Assembly (NCBI GenBank): GCA_963773605.1
Contig: CAVZBT010000013.1
Location: 1 to 64,000 of the forward strand
DNA from: CAVZBT01 sp963773605
GTDB taxonomy: Bacteria > Acidobacteriota > UBA6911
Reading direction: 5' to 3'
DNA: 64,000 bases
Shown: positions 21,407 through 31,403 of the stretch, one piece after another
Layout of the letters: each line of letters begins with the position of its first letter
Numbering within the stretch: position 1 is the stretch's first letter
Notes under the pieces: generated by a model
The model's database searches: none
Seen by the model: the letters and a program-made list of their open reading frames with translations, nothing else
Told to the model about the DNA's origin: nothing
Made by a program: the position numbers and the translations under genes

Positions 21407-21509
21407 GTGAGCCGGGGCCGGCGCCCTGCACACAATCGAGAGCATTGAACCCGTCGGTCGAGCGAAAGCGGCGGGGCTGCGTCGAAGCGCGGCGGCCCAC
21501 CCCGACGAG

Positions 21510-22555
21510 CTACCCTCGTGGTGATTCCTTCAGAGGGCGCGCCGTGGGGTGGTTCGAGAACCAGGTGCGGATCTCGCGAGGCGAGACGCGCCGGTGTTGG
21601 CGCAGGGCCCGCCGAAGTCGCCACGCATGGGGAGAGGCTCTGGCCAGCAGCGGGATCGCCCGCAGTGAGGACCTCTCGACGGCGAGGACGTAGAGGAGGG
21701 CGAGGATGTCGCGCGCCGTGATCGGGAAAAGGAGGCGGGCGTAGGTCCCTGAGTCCATGTTCTTCATGCGCAGCAGGAAGCGGTTCTTGAACGAGTGCAT
21801 GTTGATGTCCGCGGGGAGGCTCGCGCGGCGTTCCGGGAGGACCCGGCGCACGTGGAACGCACGCGCCGCGGGCACGTACCGGCAGCTCCAACCCAGCCAC
21901 TGCGCGCGCCAGGCGAGGTCTGCGTCCTCGCGGTAGGCGAAGAACGTTTCGTCGAAGTACTCGCCGTCGGTCGCGATCTCGTCGAGCATGCGGCGGCGAT
22001 AGACACGCGGCCGCTCCGGATGCCCCGAACACATACTCGCCCCGGTCGTACTGACCGCGATCAGGTTCCCCGGAACCGCGGTCGAGGTGCCGCTGATTGC
22101 GGCGTGAAATACATGCCGGTGGAATCCAGGATGCGGTCGGCGGGTCCGGGGGCGCCGGGAGCCAGGGGGCTGACGGTATTCGTCCGGCCAGCGCCAGAGC
22201 TTGCCGGTGGCCGATCCGGCGCACGTGTCGCGGTCGAGTTCTCGACGAGGATCCCGATGAATGCGGGTTCGAGGACGACGTCGGGATTGAGGACGAGCAC
22301 GTAGTCGGAAGCCGGTCTCCCGGATGATGCGGTTGTGCGCCGCGCAGAAACCCGAGATTCCGCGTCGAGAAGTGCGACGCGTCGAGCACGTCGCCGTGGG
22401 CGGCGGCAATCTCCGGCGAGTCGTCGGTCGAGGCGTTGTCCCAGAGGCGCACGACGAAATCCCGGAAGGCCTGCCGCTGCAGGCTTTCGAGGCACGGCGC
22501 CCAGATGGCGGCCGGAATTGTAGGAGACGATGCTGACGAGGACGCGCGCGGTCAT
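21510..22555 (-). CDS. Glycosyltransferase family 2 (frameshifted)
   Basis: A GT2 (rhamnosyltransferase-like) enzyme that adds a sugar to a surface polysaccharide repeat. The start MTARVLVSIVSYNSG is followed by VRLWDNASTDDSPEIAAAHG and DYVLVLNPDVVLEPAFIGIL (DXD-type region). The acceptor region ILDSTGMYFTPQ and the ED motif in YFDETFFAYREDADLAWRAQ are visible, and the C-terminus shows FKNRFLLRMKNMDSGTYARL, typical of the family. At least five frame changes (near 22510, 22335, 22260, 22090 and 21990) break it, while the total span of about 348 codons is normal. Start overlaps the stop of the next gene upstream (ATGA). Last gene of a three-gene GT2 run. The sugar and acceptor cannot be told. 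Confidence 0.78.
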
Positions 22556-23469
22556 CGGGTCGTCTCCCCGGGCCGAGCCGATACTCCGGGCGGCGCGCCA
22601 GTACCGGCCGCTGCGGTCCGCGGCCGGAAAAGGTCAAAGAGCGCGCGCAGCCGGATCCCGGCGACGGCCAGTCGGCGCACGCGCCGTGCGGCGCCGGGCC
22701 CGTGGTGCTTGTAGAAGTAGCGCACCTGGTTTCGGTGGAAAATCTCGACGAACTCGCCCGGCTCGAGTCGCGCGAGGCTCGCACCGCCGGCGTGGAGCGA
22801 AATGCGCGTCCGGTTCGAACAGGATTTTCCCGCCGAGGTCGCGCATGCGCCGGCAAAGGTCGACGTCCTCGAACCAGGCCGGGAAGGAACGTCTCGTCGA
22901 AACCGTCCAGTCGTTCGAGGACGCCGCGGCGCACCATCAGACACGCCCCGGCCGGCTGGTCCACGACCGCGCGGGTCGAATGACCCCAGTCCAGCATGCG
23001 GTATCTCCGGCTCCAGGGATTGCGGGGCCACACCCGGTACAGGAGAAGCGCTTCGGCGGCGGCATCGGACAGGGTGGGGAAGCGGCGGACGTTGAAGCCG
23101 ACCTGCGTTGCCCCGCTGGCGTCGACCAGGCGGCCTCCGGCCGCACTGGCGGACGGGTTCTCCTCGAGGGTGCGGGCGAGTGCCTGGACGGATCCGGGCG
23201 TGCTCTCGGTGTCCGGGTTGAGGAAGAGGACAGGGTCCCCTGAACGCCATAGTCCACCCGGCGTTGCAGGCCGCCGCGAATCCTCTGTTTTCGCTGTGGC
23301 GTACCACGACAGTGGCGGGCGCCCTGTCGAGCGCTGCTTCGAGGCTGCCGTCGGAGGAGGCGTTATCCACGACAATGACCTGGGCTTCGGGTGCGTGTTC
23401 GCGCAGGCTTGCGACGCATTTACCGAGGTACGCACCGGAGTTCCAGTTGACGATCACAATCGAAATCAT
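22552..23469 (-). CDS. Glycosyltransferase family 2 (frameshifted)
   Basis: A second GT2 enzyme of the same surface-polysaccharide run. MISIVIVNWNSGAYLGKCVA opens it; VIVVDNASSDGSLEAALD, VLFLNPDTESTPGSVQALAR (nucleotide-sugar and metal site) and AVVDQPAGACLMVRRGVLER with LDGFDETFLP are family blocks. FEDVDLCRRMRDLGGKILFE is the ED-type catalytic region, and VRYFYKHHG in the C-terminal part is characteristic. Frame changes occur near 23240 and 22880. The start overlaps the stop of the next gene in an ATGA arrangement, but the frame runs on from that gene without a stop, so it could instead be the second half of a fused two-domain protein. Confidence 0.8.
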   Translation of the reverse strand: MISIVIVNWNSGAYLGKCVASLREHAPEAQVIVVDNASSDGSLEAALDRAPATVVVRHSENRGFAAACNAGWTMAFRGPCPLPQPGHREHARIRPGTRPHPRGEPVRQCGRRPPGRRQRGNAGRLQRPPLPHPVRCRRRSASPVPGVAPQSLEPEIPHAGLGSFDPRGRGPAGRGVSDGAPRRPRTTGRFRRDVPSRPGSRTSTFAGACATSAGKSCSNRTRISLHAGGASLARLEPGEFVEIFHRNQVRYFYKHHGPGAARRVRRLAVAGIRLRALFDLFRPRTAAAGTGAPPGVSARPGETTR

Positions 23470-24540
23470 GCGGTGTCCAGCAATGGGGCGGGGCTTCCGG
23501 AAAATCCTGAAATAGAGTCTTAGGAAAGCCGATGTGCCGGGCCTGCGTCTGGCGGTGAAATCGCGGCGCGCAAGCTCCTCCGAAAGCAGTATCGCGCTCC
23601 ACAGCCGGCCGTGCGACGACCGCCAGATCGGCCGAAGTCTCCGCCGCCCTTCCAGCGCGGCCGGGATCAGGGGGAACACGCCCGCGAGGCCGCGCAGATA
23701 ACTGAGCAGGCACCCCCGGCGCAAGACCCGCGCGGCCCAGAACACCTGGGCCGTGACAATCATCGGGCTGCAACGCAGCAACATCGGGCCGGGCAGGTCT
23801 TTCAGGACCAGGAGCAGGGCGTTGCGGGTGCGCAGCCGGACGGCCAGCGGCGAGAATTCGCCGCCGCTGGTGCCGCCGCCCACGTGATACACCGCCGCTG
23901 CCGGCACGAAGTAGCCCTTGTGTCCCGCGGCCCGGAGTCGCAGTCCGAGGTCGACGTCCTCGAGGTAGGCGAAGAAATCCTCGTCGAACCCTCCGCTGGA
24001 CAGCAGCGTCGATTTCCGGTAGACCGCCCCGCATCCGCATGCCGCGAAAACCTCGCACTCCGTGCGGTACTCGACGTCATCGGTCAGTTCCTGGCCTCTG
24101 CGGTAGCCTATCCCGGCACGCAGGAAACAATCCCCGGCGCTGTACACCCGGTCGCGTTGCCTGAAGTCGAGGATCCTGGACGCAAAAAAAGCGGCATCCG
24201 GGTGGCGCTCCCGTGCCGCTACCGTTTCGGCAAGCCATTCGGCCGTGACTTCCGTGTCATTGTTGAGGATGGCCACCCACTCTCCCGCGGCGGCGCGCAC
24301 GCCGACGTTGACCGCGGCGGCAAAACCGAGGTTCGCGGGGTTGCGGAGCACGGTGGCGTCCGGCAGTACCCTCGAGGTCACGGCCGCCGAATCGTCGGTC
24401 GAGGCATTGTCGACGACGATCGTCTCGAATCGCCGAAAAGTCTGCCGCGACAGGGAGCGAAGGCAGGTCTCGAGGTAGGCCGCGCCGTTGTAGTTTGGAA
24501 TGATCACGGAAACCAGCGGCCAGCCTGCGCTCGGGTGCAT
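23466..24540 (-). CDS. Glycosyltransferase family 2
   Basis: A GT2 enzyme of about 358 residues. It opens MHPSAGWPLVSVIIPNYNGA and shows VDNASTDDSAAVTSRV, WVAILNNDTEVTAEWLAETV and SSGGFDEDFFAYLEDVDLGL. A hydrophobic C-terminal segment (PMLLRCSPMIVTAQVFWAAR) is common in rhamnosyltransferase-like GT2 proteins. Start at 24540 is preferred to one at 24591, which would run into the divergent promoter region. The frame continues directly into the next GT2 gene; a stop in the neighbouring frame overlaps that gene's ATG as ATGA. Either one late indel hides the stop or the two are fused. It is the first gene of a three-gene GT2 operon. Confidence 0.82.
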
Positions 24541-24584
24541 GCGTCGATTATATGCGAAATCAGGTGCCGACCGGGTCAATTGGC

Positions 24585-24614
24585 TTGACACAGGCCCGTC
24601 CTATAGAAGATATG
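24585..24614 (+). promoter_or_regulatory. Possible promoter for the 24656 glycosyltransferase
   Basis: A perfect TTGACA (24585-24590) lies in the gap between two divergent genes. GATATG at 24609-24614 is a poor -10 box at 18-base spacing. The -35 match is good; the -10 match is weak. Confidence 0.35.
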
Positions 24615-24655
24615 TTCCTGTCTCACGTGACAACCACCACAGGGGCTCCCCAACG

Positions 24656-25340
24656 ATGAAGCTATCGATCGTCATTCCTGTCTACAACGAGAAGGATACG
24701 ATCCTCGAAATCCTGCGTCGCGTCCGGGAGGTCAACCTCCCGAAAGAGATCATCGTGGTAGACGACTTCTCGTCGGACGGCACACGCGATGTTCTGGCGC
24801 GCCTCATGGATGACCCGGACCTGAACATCATCCTGCAGCCGGAAAACATGGGGAAGGGCGCGGCGCTGCGGACCGGGTTTCAGGCGGTGACGGGGGACAT
24901 CGTCGTCGTGCAGGACGCGGATCTCGAATACGACCCGGCCGAATACTCGGCTCTGATCCAGCCGATCCTGGCCAATAAGGCGGATGTGGTCTATCGGCTC
25001 GCGCTTCCTGGGCGGCCCGCACCGGGTTCTGTTCTTCTGGCACTCGGTCGGAAACAACGTGCTCACGACCCTTTCGAACATGCTCACCGACCTGAACCTG
25101 ACCGACATGGAGACCTGCTACAAGGTTTTCCGCGCCGAGCTGCTGAAGAAAATCAAGTTTCGCGAAAACCGGTTCGGGTTCGAACCCGAGTTCACCGCGA
25201 AAGTCGCCCGGGCGCGGTGCCGGGTGTACGAGGTCCCGATTTCCTACAGCGGCCGGGATTATTCCGAGGGGAAGAAGATCGGCTGGAAAGACGGGGTCGC
25301 CGCCATCTTCTTCATCCTCAAGTACCGCTTCATGGATTAG
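24656..25340 (+). CDS. Dolichyl-phosphate-mannose-synthase-like glycosyltransferase family 2 (one frameshift)
   Basis: A 228-codon GT2 of the DPM1/polyprenyl-phosphate glycosyltransferase type, which loads a sugar on a lipid carrier. It opens MKLSIVIPVYNEKDTILEIL and shows EIIVVDDFSSDGTRDVL, PENMGKGAALRTGFQAVTGD and the DXD-like VVVQDADLEYDPAEY. SRFLGG and LTDLNLTDMETCYKVFRAEL with FGFEPEFTAKVARARCRVYE are diagnostic of this subgroup, which has no C-terminal membrane domain. A single missing base near 24998 shifts the frame between ADVVY and SRFLGG. It is transcribed away from the GT2 run and converges on the GT9 gene. The sugar donor is unknown. Confidence 0.88.
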
Positions 25341-25375
25341 CAGGCGGGCATGCGCGGCTTCGCGACGTCTTCACA

Positions 25376-26497
25376 TCATCTCCCAAGCAGCTTGCGTGCG
25401 GCGTCGAACACGACGTCGGCCGAGGTTGCGTCCATGCAGGTAACCTCCTTGGGGCAGACGCTCAGGTAGCACGGGCTGCACTCGAAATCCGAGACGATCT
25501 TGGCGCCGCGACCGTACAGCTCGATTTCCTGTGGGCATGTCGACCCCAGGATGACGAGCACCGGCACTTTGAGCCCGATGGCGATGTGCATGGCGAGCGT
25601 GTCGCCGGTGACCACAGGTCGCAGTTGGCCACAATGCCCGCAAACTGCCGCACCGGGTTGCCGGTGCCGGTATCGATGAGCGGGTGGCGGGCTGCGGCCG
25701 CGATCCGTGCGTTGCGCTCGACTTCGGCCGGGCCTCCGAGCAGAAGCGTCCTCGCGCCGCACTCCTCGACGAGCCGGTTCGCGAGGTGTACGTAGCCCTC
25801 CTCCGTCCACTTCTTCGTGGCGAAGATGTCGCCGGAGCCGGTGTTGAGCCCCACCTTCAGGTCTCCGGGGCCCGCGCCGCGCTCCTCCAGCAGCTTCCTG
25901 CCCGCTTCGATTTCAGCGGACAAATCCGGGAAAACGTACTCCTGGGGTTCTGCATACTCCAGTCCGGCGCACTCGAAAATCAGTTCGGGATAGGTCTTCC
26001 GGTTCAGGCGGAACTTGAGGGTCGTCGTTGATGCCCAGTTCAAACGTGTATTCGGATTCACGGTTGAGCGGCATGACGTTGCCGTAGTTGCTCAGACCGA
26101 ATCCCACCTTGCGGGCGGCCCGGACCTTCACCGCCAGGGCGGACCCTTTCGGCTCCTTGTCGAAGCAATACAACTGGTCAAACGATTCGCACTCGAGCTG
26201 CAGGACGGCGTCGTGATCGTACGGGATCAGCCGGTCGATTTCCGGGATGCCCTTGAGCATCGGTACGACTTTGGGCTCGGTGAGCCAGGTGATGTGCGAA
26301 TCCGGGTGGGCCCGCTTGAGGCCGCGCAGCAGGGGAGTGGTCCGCAGGACGTCGCCCATCGCCGCGAGCTTGATGATCAGGATGCGGATTCCGAACGGAC
26401 GGTAATGCGGACACGCGTCGCAGGCGCGGTGGAATGCGCACGGCTTGTGGCCCAAAAAATAGCGGCAGTCATCGTGAACGAACATTTGTCCCCTCAT
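25376..26497 (-). CDS. Glycosyltransferase family 9 (heptosyltransferase-like) with cysteine-rich N-terminus (frameshifted)
   Basis: A 374-codon GT-B enzyme related to LPS heptosyltransferases. The catalytic part begins RILIIKLAAMGDVLRTTPLL, typical of GT9, and continues ITWLTEPKVVPMLKGIPEID. The second half has KVGLNTGSGDIFATKKW, the GPAEVERNARIAAAA block, and the donor-binding region DTLAMHIAIGLKVPVLVILG. The first 40 residues carry four cysteines in DCRYFLGHKPCAFHRACDAC, not usual for heptosyltransferase I/II. Frame changes fall near 26030 and 25615. The start at 26497 overlaps the stop of the next upstream gene (ATGA); an ATG at 26485 has a better ribosome site (AGGGG) and is the alternative. 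The sugar is not predictable; GT9 also includes enzymes that act on other sugars. Confidence 0.82.
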
Positions 26498-27502
26498 GCC
26501 CGGCGGGCGGCACTGCGCAGCCGGATCCAGACCAGCAGGAGCCAGACGAACCTGAACGGCAACAGCAGCAACTTCGTTGCCATAAACAACATCACCCACG
26601 CCTGGTGCGTCCAGCTCCAGCGCGGCAACGCGCTGACCTGTGAACGCTCCCCTATCCGGTGCGCCAGGAGCGCCAGCCAGTCGCGCACGGTAAAATAGAA
26701 GCAATCATTGTTTTCGTTGAAGACTACCTTGTGGCGGGCGCCGAGCAGGAACGCGAAGTACTTCACCTTCCAATAGCTCGGGTCTCCGGTTAAGAACAGC
26801 ACCACCGCGTCGTAGCGCTCGCGCCTGAAGGCCCTCAGGTGCGTCCAGGTGTCGCGAGCCTCGGTGTGGGTTTGGATGGACTGCAGCATCGGGTGCCCGG
26901 CGAGTTGCTGCGCGATTTCGGGGTGTGTTGCGGCAGAAGAGCGTATACCGGGGCTGGCGAAACAGGGGCCGGTCGCGCAGCCGATCGAGCGCCTTCAAGA
27001 CGTTCTGCGGTGCGGCGGATTGCACGATGAGGATGCGCTCGCCGTCGTAGCTCTGGACCGCGGGTGCGCCCGCCGGCGGGACGAATTCATAATGGTCCGT
27101 CGGAAGCGGGTGTTGCCACCGGAATATGGCATGCCGGATGATCGCCTTCCATGTCAGCCGAAAGCTGCTGCCGTCCCCGATGTGCACCCGTGTTTCCCGG
27201 GCCGCCCCTATAAGCAGGCCCGCTGCCCGCAGCCCTCGGTACCGCCGCTCCCCCGTCCAGAATGTGTGCTGGATATCGACTCCGGCCCGGCGCAACTCCA
27301 GGATGATCTGTCTGCGGAGCCCGCGGACAAACGGCACGACCCGCGCACCCGGAATCGCGGTAAGGTCCTCCACGATCGCAGGATCCGGCGCGCACAGGAT
27401 GGTGACCGCCGGTTCCGGGTACGGCGTGCCCGCCAGGATCTCCTCCGTCGCGGCGTGCACGCGTTTCGAAGACGCCGTTTGTACCAGCAGAATTCGAGTC
27501 AT
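26494..27502 (-). CDS. Conserved protein with two similar halves and C-terminal membrane anchor (one frameshift)
   Basis: I cannot name this 336-codon protein. The first half starts RILLVQTASSKRVHAATEEI, and the second half restarts RILIVQSAAPQNVLKALDRL. Later blocks also correspond: GAARETRVHIGDGSSFRL in half one with GARHKVVFNENNDCFYF in half two, then KAIIRHAIF with DWLALLAHRI. So it looks like an internal duplication of a GT9-like Rossmann domain, each half opening like GT9 proteins. The C-terminus (VMLFMATKLLLLPFRFVWLL) is a membrane segment, ending in arginines. A single frame change lies near 26928. It sits in the glycosyltransferase run, overlapping the GT9 gene downstream, so a role in the same glycan is likely; catalytic activity is not shown by any motif I recognise. 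Confidence 0.6.
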
Positions 27503-27516
27503 GACAGGAGTATAAG

Positions 27517-28746
27517 CTATCCCGGCAACTTGACGGCGTGCGTCTGTTCCCCGGGGCTGGTGGAGCCGGGCGCCCGGCCGGGCGCGGCTGCGGCGTGCGA
27601 GTACTGCCCGTACAACTCGCAGCAGTTGCGACGCCGATGCCTCCCAGCCGTAGTGCCCTCGACGATGCGGCGTCCTTCGGCCCCGAGACGCGCCCGCACT
27701 CGGGATCGTTCAGCAGCGCCACGACCTGTTCCGCAAATGCCTCGTCCGTGTCGGCGACCAGCAGGCTCGTCCCATGCTCGTACATTAGCCCGGCGCAGGC
27801 CACCGGGGTGGCTACGACGGGCATCCCCATGGCCCACGCTTCCAGGATCTTTCCCCGAATCCCTACCCCAAGCCGCAGCGGCACGACATAAACGGATGCG
27901 GACGCCATGTAGGGGCGGATATCCCTCGACAAAGCCGGTCACTTCGACGTTGGGCTTCTCGGCCAATGCTGCAATGGCAGGGGGCGGGCCGCTGCCCACG
28001 ATTACGAACTCCACTTCCGGCACCCGGGCGCGGATGCGCGGCAGGATCTCGCCGCAGAAGTGGAGCATCGCGTCGACGTTTGGATGATGCTGGAACGCGC
28101 CGACGAAAACCAGGCGCGGGCGGGTTGCCGGCTTAGGGGCGGACGGAAATAGTCCAGGTCCACCCCGGTGTTGATCACGTGAATCGGGATATTCGTGCAG
28201 AAACGTCGCAACGCAGGCGGCGTCCGGCTCGGTCATGCAGACGATCGGCGTCGGCGCGGCGCACGAGCCGGATTTCGCGGTCCAGCACCTGGAGGTAGTT
28301 GTAGAACCAGCGCATCTTCTGGTACGGGCTGCGCTCGAGTCCGGGCCCGCCGGGCGCAGGCGGCGAAATCGACCTCGTGTTTGGTCAGGATCGCAGGGAT
28401 CCCGAGGTCCCGTCGGCGTAGCAGCCCATCTGGGAGTACTCGAGCTGGATCAGCGCGAAGTCCTTTTCCTCGAGCGCACTGCTGCACGGCGCGCGGTCAT
28501 CTCCGGGCGTGCGGAACTCGTCGAAGGGCTCGTACGGGAACAGCGTGCCACCTCAGCGGCGGGCGGCGTCGCATGGCGACCACGTTGCTCGCAGTAGGGC
28601 TCGACGCCGGTCAGGAATTCCCGTTCGCTGTCGTGCTCGAGAAACGTCAGGAGCGTGACCCGGTACGACCGCGCGACCCGCTGCAGCAGCTGGTGCATGC
28701 GGGCGGCACCGGCATGGCGTCCGAGGTGCGGCAGATAGGCGGTCAC
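27517..28746 (-). CDS. Glycosyltransferase family 4 (heavily frameshifted)
   Basis: A GT4 retaining glycosyltransferase (GT-B fold), about 410 codons. Seen in order: the N-terminal TAYLPHLGRHAGAARMHQLL and SYRVTLLTFLEHDSEREFL; then FALIQLEYSQMG; the donor domain opening VINTGVDLDYF; PRLVFVGAFQHHPNVDAMLH; PEVEFVIVGSGPPPAIAAL; and the C-terminal block YVVPLRLGVGIRGKILEAWA with GMPVVATPVACAGLMY, the retaining GT4 EX-type region. At least seven frame changes are needed across 27.6-28.7 kb. The start codon is unclear; the GTG at 28746 is the best in-frame candidate. It lies 40 bases past the next GT2 gene. Substrate not predictable. Confidence 0.72.
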
Positions 28747-28785
28747 CCAGAGACACGCGCGGCCGCCGGTCGCCGTTCCGATCCG

Positions 28786-30022
28786 TCAGGCGGCTTCCCG
28801 CGCGGCGGCCGCGCGCGACGGGCGAAAGTAAAGCGCCGGGTGGGCGAGAATACGCCGAAGATTTCGCGGTCTGATCTCGTCCGGCGGACCGTGCGGCCGA
28901 GCCTCTCGATCTGCGACCTCCGGGAATTTTGGCGGCGGCCTGCGATGAGGCAGCGCCAGATGCCGATCCCGTGGTCCCGGGCGAGCCGGTAGCAGGTCCA
29001 CGGCAGCCAGACGCAGTGCGCCAGGAGGTAAGCGCCAACTCCGGATGTTCTTCCAGAGGAACAGGAACTGGTTTCTCTGTATCAGGCCTGCAGCTGGAGC
29101 GGGCGGAAACGCTTCCGGCTCGTTGCGCGGTGCTTGTGGTAGACGACCGATGCCGGTGCGAACAGCACCTCCCATCCGGCGCACCACGCCTGGTACGACA
29201 GGTCGGTGTCTTCCACGTAGGCCGGAGAGTAGATCTCGGAAAGCCCGCCCAGGGCGAGGTACCGGGCGCGGTGGAATGCGGACGAGCCGCCGCCCGCCCA
29301 GAAGGCGGGGTAGTACCGGCGGTGAAGGTTCCCCGTCAACGACCGGCGCGTGTCCGAATTCGACGATACCGCGGCGGAAGACGGCCCGGTCGTGCGGCCC
29401 GTTTCCTCGCGACGGGCAGACGGGTCCTGCAGGTGGATCTGGCTGGAGACGGCGAACGTGTCGGGGCCGAAACCATCGAGCAGGGGACGGAGGAATCCGC
29501 GGTCGACGACCATGTCGTTGTTCAGCAGGACAACGATCGCGTGGCTTGCGGCACGAACTCCCGCGTTGTTTCCTCGGGCAAAACCCTGGTTTTCCGGCAA
29601 GGCGAAGCGAGCCGCACGCCGGAGAAGTTCTCGCGCACGAATTCGCAGGAGCCGTCGGTGCTGCCGTTGTCGACGACGATGACCTCGTGGGGAAGCCCGT
29701 CGGCCGCGACCGCGTCGAGCAGGGACGGGAAGCCCTTGGGCGAGGAGGTCCTTGCCGTTCCAGTTCAGTACGATGATCGAGGCGAGCCCCCGAGACCGGG
29801 CGCGTCCTGCTCAACCGCGGCCTTGCGCGTGAAGCGCGTCGCCAGGTAGATGGCATTGAAGAACAGGAGCGTCGCCGCCAGGAGCGCAAGCAGCGGTGTC
29901 AGGAGCGCGGTCAGAAGTGCCAGACCCACGAATCGCACTAGTAGCAAGCATCTCGGCTTCTGCTCGTCCGCCACCGAAAGTACTGAATACACGGGGAACA
30001 GCCCGTCCATAATCGCGTGCAT
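28786..30022 (-). CDS. Glycosyltransferase family 2 with N-terminal membrane segments (frameshifted)
   Basis: A GT2 enzyme of about 412 codons that starts with two membrane segments (VRFVGLALLTALLTPLLALL and following) and then the catalytic domain: ASIIVLNWNGKDLLAQ, ENQGFARGNNAGVRAASHA, and the DXD-type LLNNDMVVDRGFLRPLLDG. AFWAGGGSSAFHRARYLALG and YVEDTDLSYQAWCAGWEVLF are the acceptor and ED regions. The C-terminus contains NQFLFLWKNI, seen in similar GT2 proteins. Frame changes fall near 29770, 29610, 29090 and others. Starts at 30022 (MHAIMDGL) or 30010 are both possible; an upstream ATG at 30088 would overlap less cleanly. It follows the wzt gene by about 80 bases. Substrate unknown. Confidence 0.74.
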
Positions 30023-30102
30023 CCCGGGTCCCCGGTGGCGGAGCCGTTGGCACGGCAGAAGGGACGGGAGGCACGGGTTACGGTACATCGACGACTTGCC
30101 GT

Positions 30103-31403
30103 TCAGCGGTGCTGGGCCAGCGGGCCGATGTAGTTGACCACGTCCACCTCCATTTTCACCATGCCGTACACCAGCTCTGCCGCCTGGAGGTTGAACACCA
30201 GGGCGTTGTCGATCCAGTCGCACATGTCGTGTTTCAGGACATTGCCCCGTGCAATCGCGGGGGAAACGGAGTAGCTGCCGGCGGCGAGGTGCGGTACGGT
30301 GATCCGGAAGTCGGTGGTAATTACCTGTCCCGGGCACGCCCGCGGGCAGAACCCTGCCGGCGTAGGAGGTGTTGCAGGCTGAAATCTCGACCCCGAGCCG
30401 GTCGCGCAGCGTGTAGCCGAGGATGGGCTGGGGCACCGTCGCGGTGGAAACACGCGGTCACGCGGACGACGACCTGCTGCCCGCCGAAGACGTCACGCGT
30501 CGGCTGGCCGCGCTCGTCGAGCAGGTCGACGCCCGACGAGGCTGGCGTCGCCGTTGCCGAACCTGTGATCGATATTCGGAATGCCGGCGGCCATCGGGAT
30601 GTCTCCCTCCGGGTGCGTCGCTCGGGCCCGCAGTCGCCAACGGGTCCGTCGTCGAACCCGCCGTAGCGTCGCTCCCGCTCGAAGCTCAGGGCGCGGTATT
30701 TCTGGACGACGGTTTCCGGCGAACCGTCTTCCAGCAGCCTGCCCCCGTCCAGCAGCAGACCGCGATCGCAGAACTTGGTGACGGCGCCCAGGTCGTGCGT
30801 TACCAGCACGATGGTCTTTCCTTCGGCGCGGAGCTTGTTCATCCGGTGCATGCAGCGGTGCTGAAAGATCAGGTCGCCGACCGAAAGCGCCTCGTCCACC
30901 AGCAGGATGTCCGGGTCGACGTTGACCGCCACCGCAAAGGCCAGCCTCATGAACATGCCGCTCGAATAGGTCTTGACCGGCTGCTCCATGAACGTGCCGA
31001 TTTCGGCGAAGTCGGCGATGGCCTGGAACCGCTCCTGCATCTGGCGGGTGTCCAGTCCCCAGGATCGCGCCGTTCATGAAGACATTCTCCCGCCCGGTGA
31101 ATTCGGGTTGAACCCGGAGCCCAGTTCCAGCAGCGCCGAGACCTTGCCCGACACGAAGCACTCGCCCCGAGTCTGGCGCATGATGCCGGCCAGTATCTGC
31201 AGCAGCGTGCTCTTGCCCGACCCGTTCTGTCCGATGATCCCCAGCGTCTGCCCGGCGGCCACGTCGAACGACACATCTTCGAGCGCCCAGAACTCCCGGT
31301 GCAGCGGGCGGCGGCCGAGCCTTAGCACTTCGCGCAGCTTGTCCGCCCGGTTATGGTAGATCTGGTACTTCTTCGAGAGATGTCGCACCTGTATGGAGGG
31401 CAT
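30103..31403 (-). CDS. wzt: O-antigen/polysaccharide ABC exporter ATPase Wzt (frameshifted)
   Basis: ATPase that drives export of a lipid-linked O-antigen or capsule chain. The start MPSIQVRHLSKKYQIYHNRA is followed by Walker A IIGQNGSGKSTLLQILAGI and the polysaccharide-exporter block FTGRENVFMNGAILG. FMRLAFAVAVNVDPDILLVD and EALSVGDLIFQHRCMHRMNK are typical of Wzt/TagH. A C-terminal domain of about 150 residues (ITTDFRITVPHLAAGSYSVS; HDMCDWIDNALVFNL) matches the Wzt carbohydrate-binding domain that sets chain specificity. Frame changes near 31095, 31050, 30590, 30450 and 30330 break it. The start overlaps the wzm stop (TGATG). Confidence 0.88.
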
